A stretch of 64,000 bases of DNA from Rugalucina vietnamica (GCA_964017185.1 OZ024883.1:43516395-43580394); one strand, 5' to 3'; shown: positions 36,848 to 48,057, counted from the first letter of the stretch. Numbers and translations: made by a program. Notes: generated by a model not told the origin, from the sequence alone.

Positions 36848-37690
36848 CTAAAAAGATGCAAGTCATTTAAAATGATTGTAGTGAGTTATCTCTTTTACGT
36901 GTGATGTTCGCTGTACACGAACAATAGCTAGGGTAAGAACGCATGTTAAATATCAAAATATCAGTTCTCGCCGGTACAACGTATAGGGGAGAACGTTTGT
37001 CTGAACACATCTCAGTCGAGAAAGGATCGGGAATGTTGTGAAAATCGTGGATTTTGTGAGTTTTAGTGAGTTGTTGTGGCTAATCGAAGTGGCTTTGTTA
37101 AATCAGTTCTACGCGAGACTTCGAAGAGTAAACTACACTTTCAAGTTTTCTAAGAATATTTTTGAAAATTTTGAAAAATGTGCTACCTATTTTGTTTTTT
37201 GTATGATTTCATGAATTATAAGTTTTGGAATTTGAGAAAAAAGCCAGTGGACGTTCAATTGATTTTTCCAAGAAAAGCTGAAATTTATGACTCAGAAAAA
37301 ATCGTTCATAGAAAGATTTCCTTTAAACTTGACCTTAAAGCGTTGGTTTACTGCTTTCCCCTTCATTGTAAGAGGTCGTCCGCACCTGCATGTAAACCTA
37401 CAGCTATTTTCTTCTATCCTAAGTAAAAAAGAAAAGGAAAAAGAAAATATAAAAGAAAATACAAAAGGAAGAAGTTTTTGGGCTGGGCGGCGGTCATACT
37501 CGAATGGGGATAAAGGTTAAGTTTTATTGTATTTTGTTTTGTCATTTTTGATCAAAAAATCAATGTATAATTGTGACATGAAGTTTTTAAATTGGGATTT
37601 CATGTAATGTGAGTATATCATGAAAGCAAATGTATGTATATTCCCAACCTCATGTTTATTGTACTACTCATACACGTACTCTAGCATAAA
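36848..37690. other. Unassigned intron DNA
   Basis: Between the vWFA exons. Frames around 37178-37520 have no domain and no matching splice sites. Confidence 0.45.
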
Positions 37691-37694
37691 GCTC

Positions 37695-38060
37695 GCTATT
37701 TGCAAAACAGAGTGTGTTGTTTTGTCTTTTCGAGGGGGGCTGTGTTAAGACATATAAAATAACAACATGTGTTTGATTGTTTGAATTGATGCTTAAAGTC
37801 CCAGTCAACAGCTATGGTCATGACGGGACTTTGCCTCCATTTTACAGGACTTGTATCCAAAATCAGGATGCCATGGAATTCAACAAGTGCTTCAAATATT
37901 ACCATACAGTGAAGCCATAAAAGGCCTATACGTATGGGTGGTTTGACATAAACCATTTTCCGGGGCAGGAATTTCTTTCTGATTGCGCTTTTTCCTGATC
38001 ATTGCCTACTTGTACCTTTCTAGACCAGAGCGGTTAACTAGTAATCATATGGTCAGTCAG
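37695..38060 (-). repeat. SINE-like fragment plus Rep-A end fragment
   Basis: 'cagtcaacagctatggtcat' and neighbours recall the SINE-like words near 25700-25760 and 40640-40680. The stretch 37960-38030 is the 3' end of Rep-A ('ttgcgctttttcctgatcat'). Confidence 0.5.
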
Positions 38061-38096
38061 TAGTGTATAAGCCTTGCCTGAAGGCACAAAAAATAA

Positions 38097-38330
38097 AACT
38101 GAGATCCTTAAAGAGCAGTGAGCATATTTTCGAGACAGGTGATGGGCCATACCTCGGTTTCGGCTATTCAAGCCTCGTCAGTGACCTTTTAGATTTGGCA
38201 ACATAGAGCCAAAGAGAGTTACAGTAATTTTTTCGACTTTCAGCAGGCTAGTCGATACAAAGACTATTTTAATCAAAATTGGGGCCAAATATATTGAAAG
38301 TTGGTTAGAATATGAATCTTAACCGATAAT
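38097..38330 (+). repeat. Rep-D copy
   Basis: Direct match to 2975-3170, including 'gatgggccatacctcggttt' and 'agtcgatacaaag'. Confidence 0.75.
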
Positions 38331-38426
38331 AACCGACACGCAGCCCATCTATTTCTTAAGGCGCTAATGGACAGGTCCAAAATCACAAAATTAGACAATA
38401 GAAATAATATTATCATAAACTTATGC

Positions 38427-39861
38427 CTAGCTTACATTTGCCCCGATCATCGTACGTTTTTGCGGTCTGCGATTTTCCCTACGATTTTTAGACATCGTAG
38501 GTGATCGTGGGCTACGGCGTATGTGTTTACAATCCATACGGACATCGTACGATTTCTTGATCTGCTATTTTGTGGACGTTTTGGATCAAAAACGCAAGGC
38601 GACCGTAAGGTAGTCATAGGTCTCCGCAGAATTTAAGTGGACATCGTACGGAGCCCGTGCGATGTCCGACGGAGTCCCTATACGTTCTTAATCAAAACGC
38701 AAGGCGGTCGTACGTGCGGATCCCGTACGATAGTCCTAGGGTCTCCGCAGAATTTAGTTGGATATCGTATAGAGTCCCTTGGACTTCTGACTGATGCCTC
38801 GGTTACATTTGACCTACAATTATCTTGCGATGATCGTACGATGTCATTTTTTGCATTTTCGTGCGAAGTCTGCATTATTACAACGTTTTAAAAATCGTAA
38901 GACGACTGTAGCCCATAGACACGTCGTAGGGCATTGTACGGGTGCCGTGTGGAGACCCTCTGACGATCGTGCGGTCACCGCACGATTTTGGTATGATAAT
39001 TTGGGTGACAAAATCGTACAGCGATCGTAGGGAGGCCGCAAGGGGTCATGCCTGGTAGGTTACACTTGTCCCGATCACTGTACAATTTTTTGTTCTGCGA
39101 TTTTCCCTACGATATTTTAGACATCGTAGGTGATCATGGGCTACGACGTAGGTGTTTATAATTCATACAGACATTGTACGATTTCTTGTTCTGACTTTCT
39201 TCTATGTTCTGAGTCAGAACCGTACGAAGATCGTAGGGAAATCGTAGGGTCTCCGTACACTTTAAGTACAAATCGTGCGGATCCCGTGCGATGTCCGTGA
39301 ACAGTCCCTACGATTTCTGACTGAGCCATTGCGGCCTCCCTACGATAGCCGTACGATGCTAGAATTTTAACGGTACATATGACAAAACGTCAACATTTGC
39401 AACTATTGAAACCTAATGGTGAAATGCAACCATAATCCATCAAAAAATGCACAGCAATCACAAGGCGGCCGCACGATAAACGCGCGGACGCCATGGTATA
39501 TCCAGACGATTTTAATAACCTTGCGATAGCCGTACGGATGCCGTACGATCGCCCTAAATATGTACAGTTATCTTTATTTTTGTCCAAAAATTATCATAAA
39601 AACCGTGCGGTGACCGCACGATCACCAGGAAACACACATATTTATATGCTGCCTACGACGTGTCTACGGGCTACGGTCATATGATTTTTAAAAAAATTGT
39701 AAAAATTCAGACTATTACAAAATCGTAGAGGCTAGGAGATCGTAGTAAGCCGTAGAATCGTCGGGAATCGTAGGGCCATCCTTTAGCGACCGCACGAAAA
39801 TGCAAATAAAAATGGCATCGTAAGATCATAGCAAGCTAATGGTAGGCCAAATGTAACCTAG
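38427..39861. mobile_element. TCGTACGA-rich non-autonomous TIR element
   Basis: The ends CCTAGCTTACATTTGCCC and GGCCAAATGTAACCTAG are inverted copies. The interior is packed with the palindromic words TCGTACGA, CCGTACGAT and CGTAGG in both orientations. End-like words also occur inside: 'cggttacatttgacc' near 38801 and 'ggttacacttgtcccgatca' near 39057. It therefore looks like two or more elements nested or fused. Non-coding. CpG density is far above the flanks. Confidence 0.7.
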
Positions 39862-40099
39862 TTATTACTCCCTTTTGTCATATAGATTCAAAAGGAATTT
39901 TTAGAATGGTAACTGAACATAACAGCCACATCAAAAATAAGACAGATGTTAGACTGGCTTCAGTCTGAAACATTCTTATGTTTGAAAATGTGAATACATA
40001 GATGCTTAAGCAGATTAAAATGTGTGTTTCTCAATTTCTTATAAATTAATGAAACCATTTCAAGCACCAATATCACCGATACATTTTCTTTCATGAAAA

Positions 40100-40520
40100 C
40101 GGATTCATTATGGTGGTTATCATGATTTTTTGTTTGTCCATGATGATTCATTTACTAACTAGAGATTTACCAAGAGGACCGAACAACTAAATAAATGTTA
40201 TCTTCCACTACAGAATATGAGGGTGAGGTAAGGGCCCTGTAAAACCGGTAGTTTTATATGCGATACTGTTGCGGTTCTTTTTGATCTATGTTTGCTGTTG
40301 AATGTTTGAGCTTTTTGAACCGTATGTACTTTTTCACAGTTTTAGTTAAGTTCGGGTGGCTGTGTGGCCGTCTATTGGGAAATAGCTGCTCATCGGCTTA
40401 CGATATGTTCTCCATGTATAAGTACCTAATTGTGAATTTGTTTTTTTTTTCCCACCTCGGTTTTTAGAGTAGGAATTTCTTTCTGTGCATTTTCCTGGTC
40501 ATTGCCTACTTGTAGTATTG
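40100..40520 (+). repeat. Rep-A diverged copy
   Basis: Ordered landmarks are present in worn form: 'tttgtttgtccatgatgatt', 'gaggaccgaacaactaa', 'gggtgaggtaagggcc', 'tagctgctcatcggcttac', 'tcattgcctacttgta'. Confidence 0.7.
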
Positions 40521-40781
40521 TTTTAGTTTGAATACATTGATTTTGACCAGTGCAAACTTATTTATACCGTTGGGCCCAAGAAGGTGACATGTTTGAGCAC
40601 ACTAAATGTGTATTTAAAACTAACTTTTACCGACCCGTCTCCATATGACCATAGCTGTTAGTGGGACGTTAAACCCACTTAACATTTACCGACTGTGTCG
40701 GTTTAATTTTGTACATTGCTTTTTTTCCAAACATATGATGTGGGGGAGGGGACAAAGATAACAGTGATGAGTTTGTCTAAA

Positions 40782-41035
40782 TGAGCCGTCTCGTGGGAAA
40801 ACCAACAATGTGGTTTCCGAACAGGTTCGACACAAACCGGGCTGTACAAGTACAAAAAAGAGCTAGAATCTTCAAATTTCGGATTTAAGTAGCAGATGAG
40901 CTGTACTATCCGGGTAGCGAAAACAAAGGCGCTGATCAGCTTCGCAGTTACTGCGAAGCTGATGTTACTGCGAAGCTGATCTGCGTCTTTGTTTTCGCAT
41001 ATGCAAATTGTTGGTTTTCTCATGAGGCGGCTCAA
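40782..41035. repeat. ENKDADQLR-type palindromic repeat, copy 2
   Basis: The ends GAGCCGTCTCGTGGGAAAAC and GTTTTCTCATGAGGCGGCTC are inverted repeats. The minus strand reads 'RKPTICICENKDADQLRS'. This is the best-preserved copy and shows the family to be a palindromic MITE of about 250 bp. Confidence 0.85.
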
Positions 41036-41039
41036 ATTA

Positions 41040-41310
41040 TAAAATACTTAATGCTTTTTGCTAAATGCTTTTATTCTATTTGCTAGATGCTAAATGCTAC
41101 TTGCTTAATACCGATTGCAAATGTAACTGAATATGCTTGTAATATGTTTTTATGTTGTTAATCAATACATCAAAGTTTTAATATTGAATTGCCTCAATAC
41201 TCTTCAATATTTTTTATTGACCTTTTTTCAAAATTCTTAGCTATCATTTAACATTTTGCAATAAGCATATAACAATTAGCATTTAGCAAATAGCAATGAG
41301 CATGTCGCCC
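41040..41310. repeat. GCTAAATGC-word stretch with inverted partner
   Basis: 'gctaaatgct' words at 41045-41105 face 'gcatttagcaaatagca' words at 41275-41300, a loose foldback. It follows directly on the palindromic repeat. Confidence 0.45.
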
Positions 41311-41566
41311 CGGTCTTCAACACTTATCAGTAGATTAAATATTACAGGTATTTAAATAGGCTTATAATAACCTGGGCCAGTATTTAAGCTGCCAAAGTAT
41401 CCATAGGCAATCTCTGGTAATAAATTTCTCGCCGGTTGGCAGCAAAGTTGCCCCTTTAACGGTAAAATATCTGTACATTAATTATAACTTTGATCGTCTT
41501 CAACATAAGGAAATATTGTTTTTCTTGTCCCATTGCGATGTTATCACAGTAACTTTAGAGGCTCAC

Positions 41567-41721
41567 CTTAAGGGCGCACACACCCGCATCATAGTCGGTT
41601 GATGAAAGGGCGCCACCGTGATCCATGAGTTCCATAACATCGACATCCTTGTTATGTACCGTAAACCACAAGTTTTGGAGTATACATTTACTTAGTCTTT
41701 TCACAGCTTTGGTAGGTTTGA
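41567..41721 (-). CDS. Cochlin-like gene: exon with first vWFA strand and MIDAS position
   Basis: A 155-nt exon. Acceptor CTTTCAATTCAG|TCAAAC with a long pyrimidine tract, donor CTTAAG|GTGAGC. It enters needing two bases and leaves in phase 0. It encodes a linker 'KPTKAVKRLSKCILQNL' and then 'VDVMELMDHGGALSSTDYD'. This is the first vWFA strand and the MIDAS loop, where canonical D-x-S-x-S is replaced by DHGGA. 'AGVCALK' continues into 'DINKIINII' of the next exon. The altered MIDAS suggests changed or lost metal binding (inference). Confidence 0.78.
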
Positions 41722-41784
41722 CTGAATTGAAAGGGAAGGAGCAAATATTATAAGTTAACATTCTGTCACAAGAAAATACAAGAG

Positions 41785-43185
41785 GACCAATGGTCCTATA
41801 AACGCTCACCTGAGACCAGAGATATATACTTATAAAGTTGTTTGACTACAATGGTAATATGCATGTATATAACCCAAGGGCGGGGTCAGATTAACCCCTG
41901 GAGTCAATGTCTTTTCAAATCATAAAAATTCAGTCCATTTGCCAATGTACATGTACCGCAAGCTTTGCCTTTCAAATGACATTTTAACATTTTTCCCCAT
42001 TCAAATGCAAGGGCGACCTAAGTTGACCTTGCCATTAGATATGTCAAGGTCATCCCAGGGTCATGATTTATATAAATTATGTAGACCTCTATTCCTTGAT
42101 GCTTCATGCCAAGTTTCAAAATCATAGGCCTCCTGGTTCTGAAGAAGAAGATTGTTTAAGATTTTTGTTATTTATTTCCATGGTGGCCATCTTGGTCATG
42201 TGACCATGACTATTTACGCAAACCTTCATTCATTCTTCCTGAGTATGCTCCGCATAAAGTTTGGCTTTGATTGGTCAAGCGGTGTTAGAGAAGATGTTCG
42301 AATATTTTGGTCATATACATGTACATGTATATATAGCCCAAGGGGAATTGGCAGACAATCCCCTGGGCCCAAAATATTTTCATAGACAACTCCCTGGCAC
42401 TAAAATATTATCATAAGCATAAATATGTCCATTTGCTCATTCCTAGCAAGTTTTCTGCCATTAAATGACATTTTCCTATTTTCCCCATTCAAAAGCATCG
42501 GCGACCTATGTTGACCTTGCCGTAAGATAGGTCAAGGCCATCCCAATGTCATGATTTATACACACTTTGTAGAGCTTTATTCCCAGATGCTTCATTACAA
42601 GTTTCGAAATCATAGGCCTTCTGGTTTTGAAGAAGAAGATTTTTAAAGGTTGTTGCCATTTATAGCCATGGCGGCCATCTTGGTCATGTGACCTTAACCA
42701 TTTAAACAAACTTTCATTCCCTCTTCCTAAGGATGTTCCACATTAAGATTGGCTTTGATTGGCCAAGCGGTTTTAGAGAAGAAGATGATTATATATTTTG
42801 GTCATATGCATGTATATAGCCCAAGGGCAGGGGCAGACAATCCCCTGGGCCCAAAATATTTTCATAAACATAAATCTTCTGTCCTTTTGTCTATTGCCTG
42901 ATGCTTCATGCCAAGTTTCAAAATCATAAGCCTTCTGGTTCTGAAGAAGAAGATTTTTAAGGTTTTTGCTATTTATAGCCCTGGCGGTCATCTTGGTCAT
43001 GTGACATAGAACATTTATACAAACTTTCGTTCCCCCTTCCTAAGGATGCTCCACATGAAATTTGAATTTGATTGGCCAAGAGGTTTTAGGGAAGAAAAGT
43101 GTGAACGACAACGACGACAATGACGGACGACGGAGCATAGGTATACTATAAGCTCACCTGTGAGCCTTCGGCTCAGGTGAGCTAA
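41785..43185 (+). mobile_element. Non-autonomous Helitron-like element with ~480-bp tandem units
   Basis: About three units share 'catgtatatagcccaaggg', 'cccctgggcccaaaatattt', 'tgacattttaacatttttcc' or variants, 'gatgcttcatgccaagtttc' and 'tggccatcttggtcatgtga'. The third unit is shortened. The right end, 43153-43185, forms a stem around GAGCC-TTC-GGCTC and finishes GGTGAGCTAA, fitting hairpin plus CTRR. The left end is near 'tcctataaacgctcacctga', which repeats part of that stem in inverse. No Rep/helicase gene. It lies in the intron between exons 41567 and 43865. Confidence 0.6.
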
Positions 43186-43514
43186 AAATATATTTTAGCT
43201 GTTATAACATTTGATGCAAATTGTTCAGGAGTGGTACAGGGAAGCAAAACGTGACATTTGTTTACTTTAAATGCGTGTAAAAAGTTTAAATGAACTACAT
43301 GTATGATAACTTTCAGTGGGTAATGCCACAATAATTATTTTCATTTTATGTTTTTTTTTGCAATTGCTTGTCATTAAGATTATTTGGTAGATGATGCAAA
43401 CAATCGACTGGCATTCAGTTAAGTATCTGTGGGTAGAATTCTAAATATTCTAAATTCAAAATTCCGGAGGGAATACACGATGAACACTAAGGCGATTTCT
43501 CATTCATTTTCGAA

Positions 43515-43681
43515 TTTTCGGCCCGTGACTTTCTTCAGGTAAAAACATTTGATTTCTACAGCCAGGTGGTGTCCATTTTGAGACATCATAAGCATTGTTT
43601 TAATAGTAAGTTTCCAAATTGATGCCACCTAGCTGAAGAAATCCAATGTTGTTTCCTGAAGAAGGCTAAGGGCCAACAAAA
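43515..43681. repeat. 167-bp MITE with ~60-bp inverted arms
   Basis: Arms starting TTTTCGGCCCGTGACTTTCT and ending with the inverse of TTTTGTTGGCCCTTAGCC pair over about 60 bp, sharing CTTCTTCAGG and AGGTGG words. Intronic. Confidence 0.75.
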
Positions 43682-43864
43682 AAGAGTGACAAATCATCAC
43701 GATAGTGTTTAAAATTGCTTAGCACACATCTACAGTATGTATGTTATTCATGGATTATTAAACTATTTGAATCATCTATGTTTTCCTTTGAATCCAACTG
43801 ATGACAGTTTTCTATTTCGGTTGCAAAGCAAACAATTATTGTAAAAGATGACAAAAAATCTTAC

Positions 43865-43960
43865 CCATTATCCGTCCACCTAGTCCGGCATGAACCAAAG
43901 ATGACCGTGCAATAGCGTCTATAGAAAATGCTTTTGCAGAAATAAGTTGGTATGGGTATC
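43865..43960 (-). CDS. Cochlin-like gene: LCCL-like exon
   Basis: A 96-nt exon, phase 1 at both ends. Acceptor GATTTCAAATCAG|GATACC, donor ATAATGG|GTAAGA. It encodes 'YPYQLISAKAFSIDAIARSS' followed by 'LVHAGLGGRIM'. The pattern SSI(C/A)xxAxxHAGx-GGxxxV is the core of the LCCL domain; here the usual cysteine before the HAG helix is missing. Spliced to 41721 the codon becomes GTC. LCCL followed by vWFA is the layout of cochlin and vitrin, extracellular matrix proteins. The LCCL call rests on one short exon, so it is moderate. Confidence 0.65.
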
Positions 43961-43989
43961 CTGATTTGAAATCCGGATGATGCCAGATT

Positions 43990-44620
43990 GGCATGCTTGG
44001 GCAATTCAAGATGGCCGCCAAAATCCAATATGGCAGACAAAAGAAAGGGTTTCGATAAAATTTCGTATAGGTATCCGATGAAATGCTAAATGGTTGCCTC
44101 AAAATTTGAAAAATAATAAAATTTGGTCTGTTTCATCAAAATGCAACAGAATAAAAATTAATAAAATCAAGATGGCCATCAAAATCCAAGATGGCCGGCG
44201 AAATAAGGGCTTTAAATAGAAGTTCTTACATGTATATAATGAAATGTTAAAATTTGGCATTTAAAGTAAAGAAAACTTCAAGTTAAGACATTGTTTCATT
44301 AACACATGTATGCAACAAAAGCAAAATTAACAAATATGACCACTAAAACTAAGATGGTCGACAAAATGTTATTTTTATAGAATTTCATCAATGAGGTATG
44401 TGATGAAATGTTAAAAACTTGACTCTGAAGGTGCAGAAGTAGAGCTAAGATTGTTCATGACAATGTGAAAAAAGCTAAAATAAAAATGGCTGTTCAAATT
44501 ACACGCGGTCACCGGAAAGTAGATAGAATGTGTTTGGGTATATAGTAATTAAATGAAAATTCCATTTTATTAAATAAAATTTCAACAGAAAACCTCCAAA
44601 ACGCCAATATAACATAATTT
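43990..44620. repeat. Diverged tandem block with 'aagatggccg' units
   Basis: About four units of 150-185 bp carry 'aagatggccg', 'aaaatccaagatggc' and 'tgatgaaatgttaaa'. Directly upstream of the LCCL-like exon in transcription sense. Confidence 0.6.
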
Positions 44621-44639
44621 GGATTTTAGGAATCTTATT

Positions 44640-45300
44640 AGCTAGGAAAAATTTAACTTTCGCCTGACTGTTTCAAAGGTATAATTAGAATCTATTGGCA
44701 ATCAGATATGGTAGAATAGGGTGAGATGGGTAGGATTGGGTTTCACGGACATGTAGAATGGCGACGTGTTAAAAGGCGGTTGGCTGTGTAGGATATGTGT
44801 AGAGACTAAAATATGGGTTGATATGGCCTGCAGTGGTGTTGGATAAAGGGTTACAATCGATGGTTTGGTTATGGATCCACTTACCAGTAAACAAATCTTC
44901 AGTCATATTGTGACGGAGCAACTACTCCCTTGGTACTAATCTCAATAGAGTAATAAGAGGAAAAAGGTTTTTGTTCTCATGTAACAGCTGTGTATAGAGC
45001 TAACACTCGCTGTAGAAGCCGGTTTGTATCTCAAAGCAGTACAAATGTGCTGTATAGCTAACATGGCCACATAGGTTATTCCGTCTCCATTTTAGATTCA
45101 TCCACAATTCTCTATTTCATCCATCCGTGAATCTTTATTTTCGACAGAGATGTCCACAGATCCATATTATGAGTCTTTTATTGTTGAAACTAAATGTAAC
45201 AGGTTCAAAACTGCTAACTACAATACTACTGTCCGCCGTGTCCGGCACAACAGAAATAGGATGGGGAAGATAAAATAAGACTTATATGTTCTAGCTGGTA
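44640..45300. other. Unassigned DNA
   Basis: No gene or repeat recognised. If 46344-46387 is the first exon of the cochlin-like gene, at least one further exon should lie between it and 43960, because the phases do not fit directly. I could not find it. Confidence 0.4.
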
Positions 45301-45309
45301 ACTGTTCAC

Positions 45310-45590
45310 AATTATAAAATCTTTCAAGCTGATCGTTCCAAGTCGATACTTCTGTGGTGGTTCTTTTTGTTTTATGTCTTGGTGTTTAAAATATTTTTGT
45401 GCTGTTGGCGCCTTATGTATGTTTGCATATTTTTAGTTAAGTTAAGGTAACTGAGTGGCCACCTATTGGGAAAATAGCTGCCTGATTGTTAGTTTGGTTT
45501 TTTCCCACCTTGGTTTTTGGAGTGGGAGTCTTTTTCTGATTGCGCCTTTTCCTGATCTTTGCCTACTTGTACTTTTTTGTGGAATGCAAT
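45310..45590 (+). repeat. Rep-A copy, 3' half with an internal deletion
   Basis: 'tcgatacttctgtggtggtt' through 'ctgttggcgccttatgta' to 'tttgcctacttgta'. The 'ctcattcggcttacga' block is deleted. Confidence 0.8.
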
Positions 45591-46343
45591 TTTGGTACAG
45601 TATGGTGAATTTTGAATTTAATGGGCTGTGTTCAGCTGGTTACTGTCTCAGTAGAGAAATGACTTTTAAGTGCGAACATGAAAAATAAAATGTGATTTTG
45701 TATCGATTTTAAAAAAAAAAAAAGCTGTAATGCTAATGGAATGCCAAAATGACTATTTAACCACACTGAATGCCAATTGAGAAATTCTATTACTGGTCTG
45801 TGGGCCCCAAGCCCTTAGCAATCACTAGATCACCATCTTCGTCTTCGCCTTCAAGTGAGAACAGAAACACTGAAACCAGCACTGTTATTAAAATAAAATA
45901 AAGCGAAAATAAAACATGTTGTGAGTTTAGGACTGTAAATGTTTTATGGGTTACATCAATGTAATGAAGAATCCCGGTGATTTGGCAAGAGTCATTACTT
46001 TAAACAACTCATTCCATAGAAAGTTCATTTCTAGTCATATGCTTTCGTAGTAGCACTCAGTAGCCGGAGGTTTGGAGAGACTGACGTTTTGTTATTATAT
46101 ATCTAGAAATTAGCATTCTGTTTTCTGTTCCGGTCTTCTGTGTTGGAGCTTTGCAGGACGGTCGATCATTGCAGTAGCACTGTTAGTTTGGACAGTTTCT
46201 CAGTTGTTACTGTCGTTGGTCGTGTGTAGTTCCAATACGGGCCTTACACAACGTCTATTACGAATATCTTATTCATTTCGAAGTGATGACATTTCACATA
46301 CACCCTTGTAGAAAGACATACATGAAGATAAAATAGGACTTAC
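45591..46343. other. Unassigned DNA
   Basis: No recognisable gene; contains a short A run near 45710. Confidence 0.4.
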
Positions 46344-46387
46344 ACGAATATGATAACTAGTATGCATTGGCGTTCTTGCAACTGCAT
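46344..46387 (-). CDS. Possible first coding exon of a secreted or membrane protein
   Basis: On the minus strand an ATG at 46387 opens 'MQLQERQCILVIIF', a short N-terminus with a hydrophobic run. It ends at a strong donor, ATTCGT|GTAAGT, leaving two bases. It could start the signal peptide of the cochlin-like gene, which lies downstream on the same strand, but its phase does not fit the 43960 exon directly, so an unseen exon would be needed. The same DNA also carries a longer minus frame ending at the same donor. Weak call. Confidence 0.3.
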
Positions 46388-46468
46388 ATCTAGAAATCGT
46401 ACTCCGCCACCGAGCCGGATAATATTTTCTCCAGCTTTCTCCGAAAGTGCATTCACAAACGGACAAAA

Positions 46469-46821
46469 TGAATGAAAAGAATGGAACGAATACCCAGTTG
46501 TTTGATGTGTACTCGGTGATTATATCGCTTACTGGTTTTCTTTGTCTGGATACGGCGGACTCGGCATTGTTTGTACTCCTGGTAAATCCTCACTTAACAG
46601 GGTACATACTACTGAGCAATCTCGGCATCCGACAATCAAAGGTTTACCAACAAATGGTTCTCTTATGCATGTCTACCACGTGTTTTGCAAAAATGGCAGT
46701 GGCTTGTTTCACAATATGCAAAAATTATGTTATTATGAAAGAGAAAAAAACAAGACAAATGTTCTTTTACAGTATGATTATCTCCCTTTATTTGTCATTT
46801 AGGGATACAACACTTTGATAT
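46469..46821 (+). other. Open frame of 117 codons, no recognised domain
   Basis: ATG at 46469 opens 'MNEKNGTNTQLFDVYSVIIS' and continues with two hydrophobic stretches to a stop near 46818. A possible donor, CCTG|GTAAAT, lies inside it. No family is recognised. Possible divergent partner of the 46387 exon, but composition alone does not prove coding. Confidence 0.2.
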
Positions 46822-46879
46822 ATAGTAGTATTATGTTCAATGCTGTAATTGCTTTAATTTCCCATTTTTGTGACCTTGA

Positions 46880-47280
46880 GCGTAATTTAGAAACAATTGG
46901 AGTGTATTTTGGGTTACTTTCATATTTAAATAAACTATTTTGGCCGCCATCTTGAACGCCATATTGTATCTAACAAACTGTATAATGATGGATGATGCAT
47001 ATAATTTATTTTCACATATGTTTGACCATAAATTAAGCAATTTTGAAATAATATGAGTGTTATATGGGTCCATTTCATGTAATAACACTTTTGGCCGCCA
47101 TCTTGGACGCCATCTTATATCTAACAAACTGTCCAGCCATGAAATGCATATAATTTATTTTCACAATTTATTGACCATAAAAAGCAATTTAGAAATAATA
47201 TGAGTGTTATATAGGTCCTTTTCATGTAAATAGCACGTTTGGACGCCATCTTGGACGCCATTTTGATTTCAGCGAGTTGC
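46880..47280. repeat. Tandem ~135-bp units with 'ggccgccatcttg'
   Basis: Three units carry 'ttggccgccatcttg', 'acgccat.tt', 'tctaacaaactgt' and 'tatgagtgttatatgggtcc'. They resemble other 'gatggcggcc' blocks in the window. Confidence 0.7.
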
Positions 47281-47329
47281 CCAAGGATGCCAGAGTGGCA
47301 TCACTTGGTTTTGTAATGTACTATGTATC

Positions 47330-47412
47330 CTCTTTCAAAAAATGCAAATACATTTTCTATAGACGGTATTGCACGCTTTGGCTAATATTCTAGGTTTCTG
47401 TGCCGGACTAAC
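47330..47412 (+). pseudogene. Inverted pseudo-exon copy of the LCCL-like exon
   Basis: The plus strand carries 'cattttctatagacggtatt' followed by 'gcacg' (47351-47375). This matches the exon at 43865-43960 (minus strand) at about 30 of 33 positions from 'tgcaaa' onward. Similarity resumes at 'gtgccggacta' (47400-47410). Translation gives TFSIDGIAR, then a stop. It is a decayed, inverted duplicate of the exon about 3.4 kb away. Confidence 0.7.
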
Positions 47413-48057
47413 CCTTTTTCCCACCCAATACCGCAGAACACACCAACAGACAAACAATGAGTCCGAGTTTCATTTTCCGCTTGTGAGTGATCTGTTTAAG
47501 TAAATACTTTCAACGATGTCGAACAGTAGAGTAATGCAGAAATCGCAATCCGCCTTAATATACTGGTCTGTTGACCTTCACCGTGCAATCATGCGACATT
47601 GCCATATGGTCACAATCGATGCATTTAGAAATCAAAAGTGAAAAGTGATCTATTGGCCACATTGGAGATCGTGTATTAAGATGCCAGGCTCAGCTGACTG
47701 AGAAGAATATATTTCCACAAAGCTTTTGAGACGATAATATCTGGCATAAAGTGTGAATAAATTCATTTCGTTTTTCTCCTGCAGTTTAATTGTGAGATAT
47801 GGTAGAAACATTTAGTTTTGCTGTATCAGATAGAATGACGCAGAACTTGGGTCACCGCGTTATGCATGAACAAGCTGACACTTGTATGACTTTGAAAATG
47901 CAAAGTAAAGCCTTGTACATGTACGTGCTGTTACATGTAGCCTTCACATTGAACACATTTATTATATTTGGTCCTAGTCTATTTATTGACTACCCTGTTG
48001 AAGGCTGCAACATTACAGTAATTCTCTTTGGCTTCATGTTGCCAAATCTTATAGGGT
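47413..48057 (+). other. Unassigned DNA; acceptor-like site at 47784
   Basis: TTTTTCTCCTGCAG at about 47771-47784 is a good acceptor, but frames behind it close quickly except a 93-codon frame from ATG 47799 of unknown nature. No domain seen. Confidence 0.25.

Noticed and set aside
38637-39041. Several 65-84-codon frames in the TCGTACGA region
   Set aside because: Palindrome-rich DNA gives frames on both strands at once; no splice sites or domains.
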